Shown here in pieces: positions 32,201 through 39,616 of a stretch of DNA of 64,000 nt. Source of the DNA: a virus. Made by a program: the position numbers and the translations under genes. Each line of letters begins with the position of its first letter. Positions within the stretch are counted from its first letter, which is position 1. The DNA lies in IMG/VR virus record IMGVR_UViG_3300009085_000022, positions 1 through 64,000 of that record. One strand, 5' to 3'. The notes beneath the pieces were generated by a model. That model saw nothing but the letters and a program-made list of their open reading frames with translations, searched no databases and had not been told where the DNA came from.

Positions 32201-34199
32201 TGGGAATAGCGATATTGTAACAAGGAATAAATTTCCTGTAAAATATGGTACTCTTATTATACACGATAACAAAGGTTATCATAAACATGCAAACTATATT
32301 GCAGCTAATATATTTATAGGTGAGTCTGAAAAAGGCAGTAAAACTCCTATGGCTGTAGGCCTGTATAAACGAATATCTCCTACTGAATTTCAAATAGTAT
32401 CCAAACTTGGAGATGATTTTAGATTTAAGGAGTATTATTTAGATGCCGCCCTAGAAGATCTGGAAACTTTAAGTATAGTAGAATCAAATAAAACTTATGA
32501 ATTTGATCTTAAAAAGGCTAAACAAAAAGCTGTTGATAACGAAAGGGATTATGATCCTTATATGGAAGATATTGAAACAGAAGATGATGCTGATATTGTA
32601 GAATCAAAAGCTAATGTTTATTTCCAAAAACCTACTAAAAAATCAGTTAAAAAATCTAATAAATTAGGATCAGAAGAAAGTGATTTAAATGATACTTATA
32701 TATTAGAAGAAGTTAATAAATATGCTAAATTTTTTGCTAATAATTCTGATGTTACTATACATCAAATTTTAAGAATGATTGAAGGTAATACTGAAAATGA
32801 TTATAAATTAGCTTTAGCTAAAATATTAAGAGAAGAGCTTAAAATGGTTGTTCCTGTAACTATATATGATACAGCGTACAGGAATAGAAATACAGCTCCT
32901 AATAATAAGAAATATAATGGGTTTTATGCTTACTATGATACTGAGCCTAAGAAAAGATTTATAGGATTATATGAAAATCTAGATGAAAGCGGATTTGAAT
33001 TAACTGCTTTACATGAAGGATTACATGCTTTAACTACCAATCGTTACGAAACTAATGGTAAGTTTAGGACTAAAATAGATAATCTAAATGAATATGTTAA
33101 AAGTCATGTTAATAGTACTAATGTATTAGAAGATTTAGAGTTAGATTTAGACATTGAAGAATTAAATGAAATAGTATTTAGTGATCCTAAAGAATTTATC
33201 AGCTATGGCCTTTCTAATATTGGATTTCAAAAACTATTAAGTGCTATTCCGGCTTTAGATATAAATAATGTAAACCCTGATATATCTAAATCAATTTTTA
33301 AACAATTTCTAGAAACCATTTATGAATTATTTGAAGGATTTTTTAATAGTAATCCTGGAATTAAAGAAGATTTTACATTTTCAGCATTTCATGAATTAGT
33401 TTCAGTAGTAGATACTGTATTAAAATTACCTGTACAAAAAGATATAGATTATTTAGCAGATTTTTCATCATCTTATGAAATAGCAAAATATCAACAGAAT
33501 TATTCTATTGCCTCTAAAACTCAGGAAGACAATAGAAGTAATAATAAATTTGAATTAGCTAAGGAAGGAACTAATAATTCAAGTACTTCTAATATAGAAA
33601 TTAGTAATTCTCTTTATACTAGAGATAGTGTTATGAAAGATAGTAACACTATGTATTTATTTACAGATAATAATAAAAGAACATCTAATCCTGGCGCTAA
33701 AGAAGAAAATGTAGATAAGGATGGTTGGTATTACCAAAAATATAAATCTACTACAAATCGTCCTATACACTTTGGAACATTACAAAATCCTACAAGTGCT
33801 GTTATTAGAGGTTTAAATAATGCATATCCAATATCTACTATGAGTGATTATGGTACAAATTGGAATAGTAGTAATTTTGAATTATTTAAATCAACTATAG
33901 ATGATGAGATAACTCAGATAAAGAAAGATTTACCTAAATTTGATAAATTAAAAATAGGAAATTATCGTATAGGGCAAGGTGGAAGATTTGCTAAGTTACC
34001 AGAACAACATCAAAAATATTTAGATAGTAAATTACTAGAAATAGGAATAAATAATTCTGGAAATAATCCTAAAATTATAGACATGAATGATGAATTTTCT
34101 AAATTATATCCAGACTATAGTTATCTTAGTGAAAATGAACGTGAAGCATTTCAAGAAGCAGTAAATAAAGGAGTAATTAAATTAGCGTGTAGATTATGA
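20244..34199 (+). CDS. Giant virion RNA polymerase polyprotein with two zincin motifs
   Basis: 4651 residues from the ATG at 20244; 16 codons upstream are also open, but the TAATG junction favours this start. Glycine-rich hydrophobic segments lie in the first 450 residues. A lysine/glycine-rich linker (about 1708-1795) precedes an HExxH zinc-peptidase motif (HEAYH, 1909-1913). The RNA polymerase core includes RIPGQSISS and then KTGSDFDVDKL, where D3306, D3308 and D3310 form the DxDxD metal-binding loop described for crAss-like virion polymerases (phi14:2 gp66 type). A second linker (about 4120-4150) precedes a second HExxH (HEGLH, 4257-4261). It would be injected and transcribe early genes. 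It may be cleaved into parts. It overlaps the next gene by ATGA. Confidence 0.88.
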   Translation: MALYEETKKIQQELNDKFGSDDPIKTLFSQIKLQNQGTTPPIDLESTKIYMPKDSRNYARFFGEAYSPIPNLEDVAAGRQSGWERMGYMVPRIGVKVASEIAQLPGYLGGALAWGATGFDRDNINFLVDNFWQKAIQSAEESIKGKLPVYTSDKVKEGNLLENIFSTSFWANEGADGVGFLLAFLAPGQALKATKFGAKAARLIKPGTQIAPTISKGKDMALAVDAATRSLANNIDFVGATVVNTLFESAAEGGETFRNVMDKTNDKDKAAIAAVDVVKKNFGILLLSNAVDQYWLFKDINLLKRAGDPAEKVVKNNVLKSLIDPKTGKPLTEAVKRSGWDKAGTYTKTWLEGIGKEGFYEEGMQYAASKHAEELAEDPTLADRNFLEEMVDLGETYIDSLSDTDMQKSIFLGGLLGGGMSTIHTLRQDAATKRLLEGSAEKKPSAFAQFFGAKEQKDTPGLRKLLQNGWDSRYVSMADLAEKTTKDGNVISVLNDDGTYKLDPKKVESLAEGKLLDYAEKEKLVHLARTGNEEGFKLIKEKVDHRYMSLFLQQDGGLQILLKHIDALAEADKENFEKEGITYDLEEVKKDLKAKAIKFQAMYDRVNNTHDLLMDDVKATKEQRAELEEYSNLVKNNKLNSELRIGFYDGRINSLRKSLSETEFNGKALPISSTEDNLSKKLITDLKEAHSKVKGQLSDASNKQIDRVLSDLEKHQEELIGSRETSSKLYSSKFLNDTFKEFTDKKAANKDSVVDGNKAKEALSLGPKMKALFDKAIIYEQITAPSLMAARHSGELEISYRDRDGKIHKAYGTIKGANRNGNLDMNIHKAEVTNKETGRTTLQNIEDKQNHFLNEDETFNYQGQSYEVVNIRITKSPEEIQKERRSEAFISALKEVLKAKQAKILGTHTEKVDKKGFNEQISDQQEYIDSLKIKLEQLTEKELNSLTKLTKQGQSRKQLVKIRVEASKNLSKKFLTANELKNEIIKAKEYLAKLQSNKKSIVEDKKKITDLIKQAKESGDFIASLNKLSNEYDEFINTNEDFLNKYTEINDDNELYLKRLHSTLEGYVTTFARVLGLQKEFQIIAGNRNLTDEQVKDAMLGVIAARLSSGYITEDQYEQLGLIPEHLETVKARIVQTTQLLEDNKKLIVSTQIKVNELNKILALYKMVNRQFNASYKEYLKDSGVLEDIVDDETKKGGTPEGNPRFIDWELDDIKKGDKDYKHVFYDENSWFISSGNQMDLVNGVKNDDLSRWYIFVNKLAYERTESGASKYVLRSYTLDQIGELKEDHALRKRVKFYAGTIKGETQLVTFDQLKNLPKENQDIAKNDIKMVVFERSGKPLIVTKQVFGDEKDTQYPIYNSFIEHKEGPQKFDRFSIERAIKLYITDKKWKEPTNDQEKDEQDRIAREAVEKKLQDSWKKYLENREKLKEKSHVFEISQVNPGVKVFDDTVAPIDVLDAAGTDDIKDIAKSFVIHIAGTRKEDNITGTRLYYRNKISRKLSWTYHDLLSGYLYFQHDNRFERVRPNTFGETGSVEDIINIIKYLSTNPKEADEIEKYLHKILYINASNKNYKIGFTKFYGANKVKTGFRSLFFDGHELTIDQILNEEGLDLLRDFIAKKYWNFDEKTLKENTFTEYKVSWSGKKPKITSKLWDNKDGGYVGFLFSKKDGNIPKGRVFVKPQSKDHIENTKNPQYLNQSVSLVSVGTEFKQAPPAKSGKNKGLSGLGKKTEKTEESGEKKKGIGSLSSGKAGASVKLGRKGVQQESKDEESDTEANTLLKLGKRSSVVISPGTGGSKFQNENEYWNSLGKAKQDEIVSKFPNKTETELKAQYFRIYQMSINDSGINRWAEEADEYVKEEFDSKLEWFRNKFPQIPISVIESQLLNGSWGRLTRFGKVLISDLAAEGTIYHEAYHTYSLLFLSEEDRKKLYSELEKRLGRSLTDKQAEEILAEEFREYMLAPNSYNFGKSESAKKSWFKQLLDYILELLQDWGILKTDKADFYIESTFKNINEVDSFVIEDQLLKERAANLREDYNRNRVITDFTEKETLFAVQDFNYAFFQIIFDPQNTETDLLFDINAKLPEVYRDLEIWYDIQSKKNEFYKKMLSHFDELKERHREFLKNYQIFISETALKNEEEIFENADISEDDKGKNSTEYMDSVSVDLNKLLDNPIRMVIAGLPSVTMHNNNTKLTLSEFSTRSTAKYSDIVNVLSDQLATVTSMSDMVYKLFDISKDYPEMQVLLKRMGIKSLEANNPTVYQMNLQNQFYKNFSRTRTKPKLLNYTHDGRKYDIDAVEHNTRSIIQESWIINARELANDKASYIYKSTTGEYLIKVKTLKNDLAYFMSLKNQELDKIANGIDILSKLGINLKNRINADQIKAYLKWLNDHIKDTKEKISLNDLYNDQVIKNQQEMRQLIDTVSKAYLNNKDLSYFNQDGNREYSITLNSHLSNVTNLLNTIGYSNITKKNIIPEEVKHLMAYDPETEEGSLFNTNSIWLEQILSGEKLELVLLKGLTSMVNGVEISKAVLGDYKAITANALLNGVVPFLRSADRKLEYGFKIGTVNYEITDAIFKQVMYKYLEDELRTSFALFIDSKNWGGNLNYYSKNAKSLRVFKFLEDNNRINSLEDYYADHKDVDYEFSTEKTNKQTVQQANKLAKQFIKSFNKNIDKSFDDYIKDLQDMTKASLMEDNLIREEGTGKGQKYFVPAFGTEILEKIGISEKSGRTISPYNMDKIIRIMTYNSFVGNNEQLKLFLGDLAHFKNSVDFHKRTTGATSTKYNQRDDVEIRQHLDEFYRRFDNRQRNNSMSMVVVDDIITSNSDLKNYFEEYNNINGVDAQSWMMLDEYRDVMLRHGIWYPRHERTYQFEMQKLALRLIKLHGDGRALPLDINRIKSEFQAETGMFYKHTGGKIPTTPMYLKSELNELSLTPLTIIKPQGFGRISNYSGLAPTQFWKTSAAPVFMSAISEDSPMFDFLLKMIGKGQGLFTFKSSMKQAEIIGDNSGKIQELYGTDDYISQDFKYRDFGIQLDIHEETEGEVSVSTQRTRLEFLDIFNLGEPVKNDKLAANRHEYTYLTNELEVQLRGELLDELGILYDQKTGTYKLHPDKKDQFKNKLISAFQNRQLPLNVIDGLELSLDNDNIEMRIFDVTLSKFKIEEVLTSIVRNKLIKRKTSGEMLIQESALLYENPNSAERLLEFYQRTFPNGKKMPAVITPMDVMIALPKSLIEFTKDIGGLDALNSALDEYYKTGSSGIVLPEDLIKSLVMPANRIPGQSISSLDIIRVRKFLPPYHGNKIVIPAEATVKTGSDFDVDKLTTYFNKFTYENKKLTYHNDLTTISGKQNRLNELAAESLLDPERFKEFLTPINTKYLKDRAKEIKQNKDNSDIIESRSGESRLSDVISWWYNMQKGHEFWVSKSGVAVVAVQNAAHAIEQNHPLELNNIIPLMFEGQELNPGEKYISGFIKDSSGRYISHNFAEFLSAFVDAVKDPFIFEITNTDTFNSIAALNRFGRTSSVGIDSIIEFYSQKVVKDFLKVKRANSAQYMTYNQYNTPGVKWTQTRRLSRDKQYQEVLRKLKVELNPSKEAILPISYNNSVAAIIEDYIDLHSKTFKETLSEVNEREDLTERQKYELTTDMVNNNPVILKIKSDIQDRIKERGYKYLSLDDLKKVKNRKGVSNDELFKLQVQILDNFMMYNSLGWNVVSANSYLRPDAASSFNSHLNSIDASVIVGENTIKERGIIDFESVLYAIAGTKDNPSLIREFFETKQNTPEYFRWSSLIQKNKVVRDFFNAEIYPTFANPNKRLKSKKIEAALETIESDFITFLSVGMLDLNTEETQNHYKSIFSGKTSVANRLLKLQKDLPNNMAIQELQPLIEQKNSRTQAISELDNISLFSKKFDSNQWDALEADIFDLAVNGNKKLENFVKSLILLSNFQSGYKKSPISIHEVIPNRLFIPMISGALNKFSELTEAEQKDKLYLFLEQMYRNNSGNSDIVTRNKFPVKYGTLIIHDNKGYHKHANYIAANIFIGESEKGSKTPMAVGLYKRISPTEFQIVSKLGDDFRFKEYYLDAALEDLETLSIVESNKTYEFDLKKAKQKAVDNERDYDPYMEDIETEDDADIVESKANVYFQKPTKKSVKKSNKLGSEESDLNDTYILEEVNKYAKFFANNSDVTIHQILRMIEGNTENDYKLALAKILREELKMVVPVTIYDTAYRNRNTAPNNKKYNGFYAYYDTEPKKRFIGLYENLDESGFELTALHEGLHALTTNRYETNGKFRTKIDNLNEYVKSHVNSTNVLEDLELDLDIEELNEIVFSDPKEFISYGLSNIGFQKLLSAIPALDINNVNPDISKSIFKQFLETIYELFEGFFNSNPGIKEDFTFSAFHELVSVVDTVLKLPVQKDIDYLADFSSSYEIAKYQQNYSIASKTQEDNRSNNKFELAKEGTNNSSTSNIEISNSLYTRDSVMKDSNTMYLFTDNNKRTSNPGAKEENVDKDGWYYQKYKSTTNRPIHFGTLQNPTSAVIRGLNNAYPISTMSDYGTNWNSSNFELFKSTIDDEITQIKKDLPKFDKLKIGNYRIGQGGRFAKLPEQHQKYLDSKLLEIGINNSGNNPKIIDMNDEFSKLYPDYSYLSENEREAFQEAVNKGVIKLACRL

Positions 34200-37100
34200 A
34201 TTGTACCCAAATTAACTTAACAAAAGAGCAAGTAACTAATGTTATCATGCATCGTGGAGTTTTTTTTGATTTAGCTCCAGACGACACAGTTAATGATATA
34301 CTTAACAGATATAAATTCTTGCAAGATAATATGTTCTTACCAGAAGGTGAGAATGCTAGATACACTATTTTTGATAATATTATAGAAGAAAGATTTTCTA
34401 CATTAGCTAAAGAAGGCTATGAAAGACGTGTAGGTAAAACTAATGTTGAGAAAAGTACTAAACATCCTAATAATATTAAAAAGAAAGATGCTGGTACTAG
34501 AATACACACTATTCTAGCGGATTTAATGATGGTTAAATTAGGTAAAAAAGATTTAAATGTTGTAAAAGCACAAGCTTCTTTAGGTAAATATGGTGTTTCT
34601 GGAAATAATTTTAAAGCATTAGTTAATTTAGTAGACGAAGTTTATAATGATATTAATAATATACAAAAAGATATAGATCCTAAAGGTAAAGTAACTATAT
34701 TAGTAGAACAAAGAATTGTTGATCCTACTCAAAATCGTGGTGGAACTATGGATATACACGCTGTTTTTTCAGACGGTACGGGATTAATATATGATTATAA
34801 AACAACTCATTCTAATTATAATAATTATCAAGGTAATGAACTAGTAGACGATTTATTAAATGAGAATAAAATAGCTGATAATGAACTAACTATGGCTGAA
34901 TATAAAAGAGTAGCTATAGAAAGAATGGGAGTTAAAAAAATCAGACAAACTAGACTGATTCCTGTTCATATTAAACTTAAATCTTTACCTGAATATCAAC
35001 AAAAAGAATTTGATAATTATACGGATACTTTAGAACTAGTTGAAGCTGGAATTGCTTATAGTGATTTTTTAAAACCAATTCCCGTAGCTGGAGAGGCCAC
35101 TAAATATGAAGGAATTAATGAAGTTATTAACAAACAGTATAACTTGCTTACTGTTCTTAATAAAAAATTAGAGAATACAAGATTATCTACTGATGAGCAA
35201 GATAGGATAAAGCATAAAATATCATATCTTAGAAAATCAATTAGATCTACAATTATAGATGGAGAAATTTATAATATTTTAGAGACTGTGTATGATTTAA
35301 TTGGAGATATTAAAGATAGAATTAATATACCTCAGGAAACTAAAGATAATAAGATAAACCCACTTTACATATCAGATGATGAGTTGATAGAATTAAATCA
35401 GGAAATAAAAATTTATACAGATATTGTACAAAATACTTCTATTTATTATAGGGACTTACAAGAAGAAAGCCCTGAGTTATTTGAAAAACTAAGGAAAGAA
35501 ATTTCTACTGTTGGTAGTAACATTAGTCAAGCTCAATTTGATGTTAAAACTGAATTGGAAAAACGTACTTTAGAAAGTGTAGAAGAGGAGGCTAAAGATG
35601 AAAATGGTAATTTAAAACCATTAACTGAATTAGATTTTATGACTAGAAATTTTACAAGAATGTCTAGCATTAATCATCCTATTTTTAGAGCTGCCTGGAA
35701 TTTAATTCAGGATGAATTATTCGAGCAAAGACAGGCTTTGAAACAGATGTCTGAAGAAGTAGATGAAAAACATAAAGCTGTAGCTGTTTGGGCAAAACAA
35801 AATAATATGAGCGTCACAGATGCTTTTAAAAAAATTATTAATTTTAAAACAGGTAATCTTATTGGACAAACATCTCAGGAATTATCAGATAAAATTGAAG
35901 CTGCCTATACAAATCCTGATGCAGAAAAAGGTGCAAAACAATTACAAGAATTATTAGAAATTAAAGATAAAGAATTCGATCAAAAATTTAAAGAAAGATA
36001 TAACAATTACAAGGAACGTATGAAGTATAAATATATGGATGATCCTGTAGGTTATAAGAAAGCTGTTGAAAATTGGTTTGTTTCTAATAATTTAAATGAG
36101 TATTATGAGGCTTGGGTAAATAAATATAACAGAAATAGATTACAAATTAAAAAATCTGTTAAAGAGGCTAATTATTCCGAAGAGTATAAAGCTATAATGA
36201 ATATTAAGCCTTTACTTGATTATTATGAAATGTATTTAAAATATAATAATCAGTTTAGAACACTATTGGGATTAAATCATTATAACAAACTACCTGCTAA
36301 TTTTATCCCTAATATAAGGAAGAATATGACAGAAAGTATTGCTATGGATGATATTAAAAGTGCTTTTAAATATGTAGGAACAGAATTTTGGGACTCATTT
36401 AATGTAAGAGAAGAAGATGTCTATATATCCAATATAGATGAATCTGGAGATATAAAAAGAACAATACCTATATTATTTATTAATCCTCTAACCAATAAAG
36501 ATAGAGAGATAGATAATACTAAAAAATCATATGATTTAAGTAAAAATTTACTTTTATTTGGTAAAATGGCTCATAATCATTCTAGTATGAGTAAAATTGA
36601 GCCAAAGATTCTTGGAATGAGAGAGTTAATGGCTTATCCATTAGCAGAACAAGGAGGAACGCAGGTATTAGATTCTTATGGAAGAAAGGTTAAGGGTAAG
36701 ATTAAAGAATATGCTACTAAGAAAGGATTTGACACGGATACATATAAATTATTTGAAGATTTAACTGATTATTATTTATATGGTATTAAATTTAAATCGG
36801 AAAATTCTTTAGGTAACTCAGCAAAATTAACTCACACATTGCTTAAACTAAAAAATTATTATGCTAAAAAAGCATTAGCATTTGCTGTTGTACCTGGTTT
36901 AGGTGCTTATATAGCTGGTAATGTAGCTGGATTTTTTGAAGGTGTTAAAGGGGTTAATTATACTAAAGCTAATATTAAACAAGCTTTTAAAAATAAAACT
37001 ACTGAGTTTAAAAAATACAAAGCTATATCATTATTTTTTGATGTGTACGCAGAAGATCCTGCAAACGCTATGGCAGATGCTAAATCTGCAAACTATTTTA

Positions 37101-38326
37101 CAAAAATAGCTACTACTAGAAATATGTTTTATCCTTTAAGAAAAACCGATGAATTAATTAATGATGAAATATTAAATAGAGTAGCATTAAATTGGGGTAT
37201 AGATACTGAAAATAAATTAGGTTTAGGTGTTAATAGTCTCGTGAGATTAAATAGGCCTGATTTAGATACTACTGGTATTAAAAATATTTATGAATTAGCT
37301 ACATTAGATCCTAAATCTGGTAAAATGATTATTAAAGGATTACAGAATGAAAAGGGAGAGTTTATAAATAAAGATGCTTATATAGCTTTTAGAAATGCAG
37401 TAAGATCTACTTCTGGTAGCATCATAGGTTCTTTATCACAGGAAGATATAAGTAGGATAGATGTAGTTTTAATTTATAATCTTATGTTCCAGTTTAAATC
37501 TTGGGCTCCTGAAATAGTAAGAGAAAGATTTGGTAATTTAAGATATGATCCAGCAACACAATCTGTTAGATGGGGTAGATATAAAGCAGCTTTTTCTGAA
37601 TATAAACTATCTAATTCAGAAAAAAATGGAGCTCAACAAATTAATAATTTTATATCTCAAATTGTTTTACCTAATATGGGTAAAATGGTTTTAGATCTTT
37701 TAACATTTGGAATAGGGTATAAGACAGGATTAGCTGGAATTAGTAATGAGTATAAAGATCCTATTACTGGTAAAATAAGACGTGTAAGATCTAATCAATT
37801 TAGAGCTAAACTAATGTACAATGAGTGGATTATGAGAGAAAACTTAGACTATAAGAAAGTTACTTTTGAAATGTTCTTAGAGACTAAGGAAGCTCAAATG
37901 AGAGCTATGATAACAGAACTTAGAACTATTATGATCTTTATGGCTACTTTATTATTTCTGGGTGCAGATGGAGATGATGGTGAACCAAGATATATGAATA
38001 ACTTCTTAACAAGATTAATTTTTAAAGGCACAGCTAAGGCTAATTCTGAATTAACTTTTTTAATGAGTCCATCTCAATTAGCACAAATGGTTAGAAATCC
38101 TTTACCAATAGCTGCAGTATTTACAGATTTTATAAAACTATTTAAAAATACATTTGACGAAGGTAGAGATGTTATTTTTGGTGAAAATTCTCCTTATGAT
38201 AAATCTCCATCATTTTTCTATACGATACAAATGGCTTATGGAGGAAATCAATTATCGAGATTTTTTGAATTATATCAACAATACGAAAAAAATCCATATC
38301 CAGTTATAGCATTGACAGGGCAATAA
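34196..38326 (+). CDS. Large virion protein with PD-(D/E)XK nuclease motif
   Basis: 1376 residues, starting in an ATGA overlap with the polymerase gene. Residues about 100-240 look like a RecB/Cas4-type nuclease: a helix with RIHTILADLM, then GTMD (D186) and YDYKTT (D200, K202). The middle is long and helical. Around residues 890-935 there is a hydrophobic stretch (ALAFAVVPGLGAYIAGNVAG), and near 1245-1265 another (MIFMATLLFLG). Probably an ejected cargo protein partnering the polymerase. The nuclease motif is clear, but its activity is inferred. Confidence 0.7.
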   Translation: MNCTQINLTKEQVTNVIMHRGVFFDLAPDDTVNDILNRYKFLQDNMFLPEGENARYTIFDNIIEERFSTLAKEGYERRVGKTNVEKSTKHPNNIKKKDAGTRIHTILADLMMVKLGKKDLNVVKAQASLGKYGVSGNNFKALVNLVDEVYNDINNIQKDIDPKGKVTILVEQRIVDPTQNRGGTMDIHAVFSDGTGLIYDYKTTHSNYNNYQGNELVDDLLNENKIADNELTMAEYKRVAIERMGVKKIRQTRLIPVHIKLKSLPEYQQKEFDNYTDTLELVEAGIAYSDFLKPIPVAGEATKYEGINEVINKQYNLLTVLNKKLENTRLSTDEQDRIKHKISYLRKSIRSTIIDGEIYNILETVYDLIGDIKDRINIPQETKDNKINPLYISDDELIELNQEIKIYTDIVQNTSIYYRDLQEESPELFEKLRKEISTVGSNISQAQFDVKTELEKRTLESVEEEAKDENGNLKPLTELDFMTRNFTRMSSINHPIFRAAWNLIQDELFEQRQALKQMSEEVDEKHKAVAVWAKQNNMSVTDAFKKIINFKTGNLIGQTSQELSDKIEAAYTNPDAEKGAKQLQELLEIKDKEFDQKFKERYNNYKERMKYKYMDDPVGYKKAVENWFVSNNLNEYYEAWVNKYNRNRLQIKKSVKEANYSEEYKAIMNIKPLLDYYEMYLKYNNQFRTLLGLNHYNKLPANFIPNIRKNMTESIAMDDIKSAFKYVGTEFWDSFNVREEDVYISNIDESGDIKRTIPILFINPLTNKDREIDNTKKSYDLSKNLLLFGKMAHNHSSMSKIEPKILGMRELMAYPLAEQGGTQVLDSYGRKVKGKIKEYATKKGFDTDTYKLFEDLTDYYLYGIKFKSENSLGNSAKLTHTLLKLKNYYAKKALAFAVVPGLGAYIAGNVAGFFEGVKGVNYTKANIKQAFKNKTTEFKKYKAISLFFDVYAEDPANAMADAKSANYFTKIATTRNMFYPLRKTDELINDEILNRVALNWGIDTENKLGLGVNSLVRLNRPDLDTTGIKNIYELATLDPKSGKMIIKGLQNEKGEFINKDAYIAFRNAVRSTSGSIIGSLSQEDISRIDVVLIYNLMFQFKSWAPEIVRERFGNLRYDPATQSVRWGRYKAAFSEYKLSNSEKNGAQQINNFISQIVLPNMGKMVLDLLTFGIGYKTGLAGISNEYKDPITGKIRRVRSNQFRAKLMYNEWIMRENLDYKKVTFEMFLETKEAQMRAMITELRTIMIFMATLLFLGADGDDGEPRYMNNFLTRLIFKGTAKANSELTFLMSPSQLAQMVRNPLPIAAVFTDFIKLFKNTFDEGRDVIFGENSPYDKSPSFFYTIQMAYGGNQLSRFFELYQQYEKNPYPVIALTGQ

Positions 38327-38329
38327 AAA

Positions 38330-38351
38330 AAGGGGGACAATAATCCCCCTT
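38330..38351. terminator. Bidirectional terminator between convergent blocks
   Basis: AAGGGGGA and TCCCCCTT form an 8-bp GC-rich stem with a 6-nt loop (CAATAA). On the minus strand it is followed by a run of seven T; on the plus strand by CAATTTT. It lies 4 nt after the last virion gene stop and ends transcription from both sides, more strongly for the minus strand. Confidence 0.88.
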
Positions 38352-38380
38352 CAATTTTCCTAGTCAAATCTACATTCACG

Positions 38381-38557
38381 TCACTGAACGTATTTCTTAA
38401 GTTTCTTAATAGTAATATTACTATAATCGCCTAAACTTTTTAAGCGATTTTCTTCTTTCATAGCTTCTGTAAAGGTTGAAACTTCTTTTTCATAGTCCTC
38501 AATTGAAGTATCAGACCCTTTCATGAAAATTCTTACTGCTTTTATTACATAATTCAT
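38381..38557 (-). CDS. Small protein, unknown (58 residues)
   Basis: Reads MNYVIKAVRIFMKGSD, then a charged helical part ending KKLKKYVQ. An internal ATG at 38524 would shorten it to 47 residues and reduce the overlap with the upstream small gene from 47 to 14 nt. It is the last gene of the minus-strand block, just before the terminator. No family recognised. Confidence 0.5.
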   Translation of the reverse strand: MNYVIKAVRIFMKGSDTSIEDYEKEVSTFTEAMKEENRLKSLGDYSNITIKKLKKYVQ

Positions 38558-38669
38558 ATAAATTGGATTTAAGCCCTATTTTAAACGATTTAAAGCACTT
38601 TGCTCTTTTTTGATCCCGACTACTTACCATACTGTCAAAGTGGTCTAAATCATTAAATATAGAGGTCAT
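38511..38669 (-). CDS. Small protein, unknown (52 residues)
   Basis: Starts in an ATGA overlap with the stop of the phosphoesterase gene, which favours it being translated. It begins MTSIFNDLDHFDSMVSSRDQ and ends SSKNFHERV. The 3' part overlaps the next small frame. No family recognised. Confidence 0.45.
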   Translation of the reverse strand: MTSIFNDLDHFDSMVSSRDQKRAKCFKSFKIGLKSNLYELCNKSSKNFHERV

Positions 38670-39307
38670 TTTTTACTTGTAATAATTTTTTTGAGATTAT
38701 TGTATGAAACCGGATAAAAATTGTTACCATCTATCCCTACATCATATTGAGTAGGTCTTAAAAACTTCATACAGGAATATTCTTCTTTAACATAGTCTGC
38801 AACTTCCTTGTTAGCTTCTAATAAATTATTTCCTTCATCGTCTGGCACAGCTATGGTATTACTATGCCAATGCCCAAAAGCTTGCCAAGCTCCTCTATGA
38901 CTTTGATACCAGGATAACATAGGATAATGACAAATAGTTATTCTTTGGTTGCCTTCTTTTGCATCAGGATCTTTAACAAGAATGTTTAATAATTCATAAA
39001 CCATTTGAAATTTAGTCTTAGGATATGTTCCGTCTTTATCATGATTACCTCTTACAAGAATTTTAATTCCTTGTAATTGATCTAAAAAGTATAACCACAT
39101 CTTAGTACTTCCCCAACAAAAATCTCCTGCTATAATTATATAGTCATCTTTTTGTACTACAGAATTCCAATTATCAATTATTGTTCTGTCCATATGTCCC
39201 ACATTTTTAAAAGGACGATTACAGAATTTAATAATATTTTCATGGTGTAAATGTAGGTCTGATGTAAACCAGAGTTTATCTGGATTTTCAAATTTTAATG
39301 TTTTCAT
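38666..39307 (-). CDS. Calcineurin-like metallophosphoesterase
   Basis: 213 residues. The metal-binding motifs of the family are in order: SDLHLHHENI (about 16-25), GDF (about 61), GNHD (about 87), CHYP and GHWH. Such enzymes hydrolyse phosphoester bonds in nucleotides, RNA ends or proteins; the substrate cannot be told. It overlaps its neighbours on both sides by 4 nt (ATGA), so it belongs to a translationally coupled unit. Confidence 0.88.
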   Translation of the reverse strand: MKTLKFENPDKLWFTSDLHLHHENIIKFCNRPFKNVGHMDRTIIDNWNSVVQKDDYIIIAGDFCWGSTKMWLYFLDQLQGIKILVRGNHDKDGTYPKTKFQMVYELLNILVKDPDAKEGNQRITICHYPMLSWYQSHRGAWQAFGHWHSNTIAVPDDEGNNLLEANKEVADYVKEEYSCMKFLRPTQYDVGIDGNNFYPVSYNNLKKIITSKK

Positions 39308-39528
39308 ACTTTCATTCTTAAGTTAACTTCACTTTCCCAAAATTCATCATCAGACTCCATACCAGGAGTCGGGTCTACATAGTAAGATACTAAATATTTA
39401 TCCTCCTGATAACAAGACTCTTGTTCAACTCTAACTGCTTTAATAACTCCGCTCTCTTCATTTCTATTACTTATTACAGAATCACCATAAGTAAATTTGT
39501 GTTTAAATGTGTTTAAAAAGTTTTTCAT
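39304..39528 (-). CDS. Small SH3-like protein, unknown
   Basis: 74 residues, beta-rich (FTYGDSVISNRNEESGVIKA, SYYVDPTPGMESDDEFW), resembling small SH3/KOW-like barrels of phages. Its stop overlaps the start of the phosphoesterase by 4 nt, so the two may act together. It lies directly downstream of tRNA-Gln. Confidence 0.5.
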   Translation of the reverse strand: MKNFLNTFKHKFTYGDSVISNRNEESGVIKAVRVEQESCYQEDKYLVSYYVDPTPGMESDDEFWESEVNLRMKV

Positions 39529-39545
39529 ACTTAATATTTATTAGC

Positions 39546-39616
39546 TGTCCCTCAAGGATTCGAACCTCAACTCTCAGGTTCAAAACCTGATATGCTGACC
39601 ATTACATAAAGGGACA
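39546..39616 (-). tRNA. tRNA-Gln (UUG)
   Basis: 7-bp acceptor stem (TGTCCCT/AGGGACA), TTCGAAT T-loop and anticodon stem TCAGG/CCTGA around a TTTTGAA loop. The anticodon TTG reads CAA, a frequent codon in this AT-rich genome. No CCA is encoded. Confidence 0.93.
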
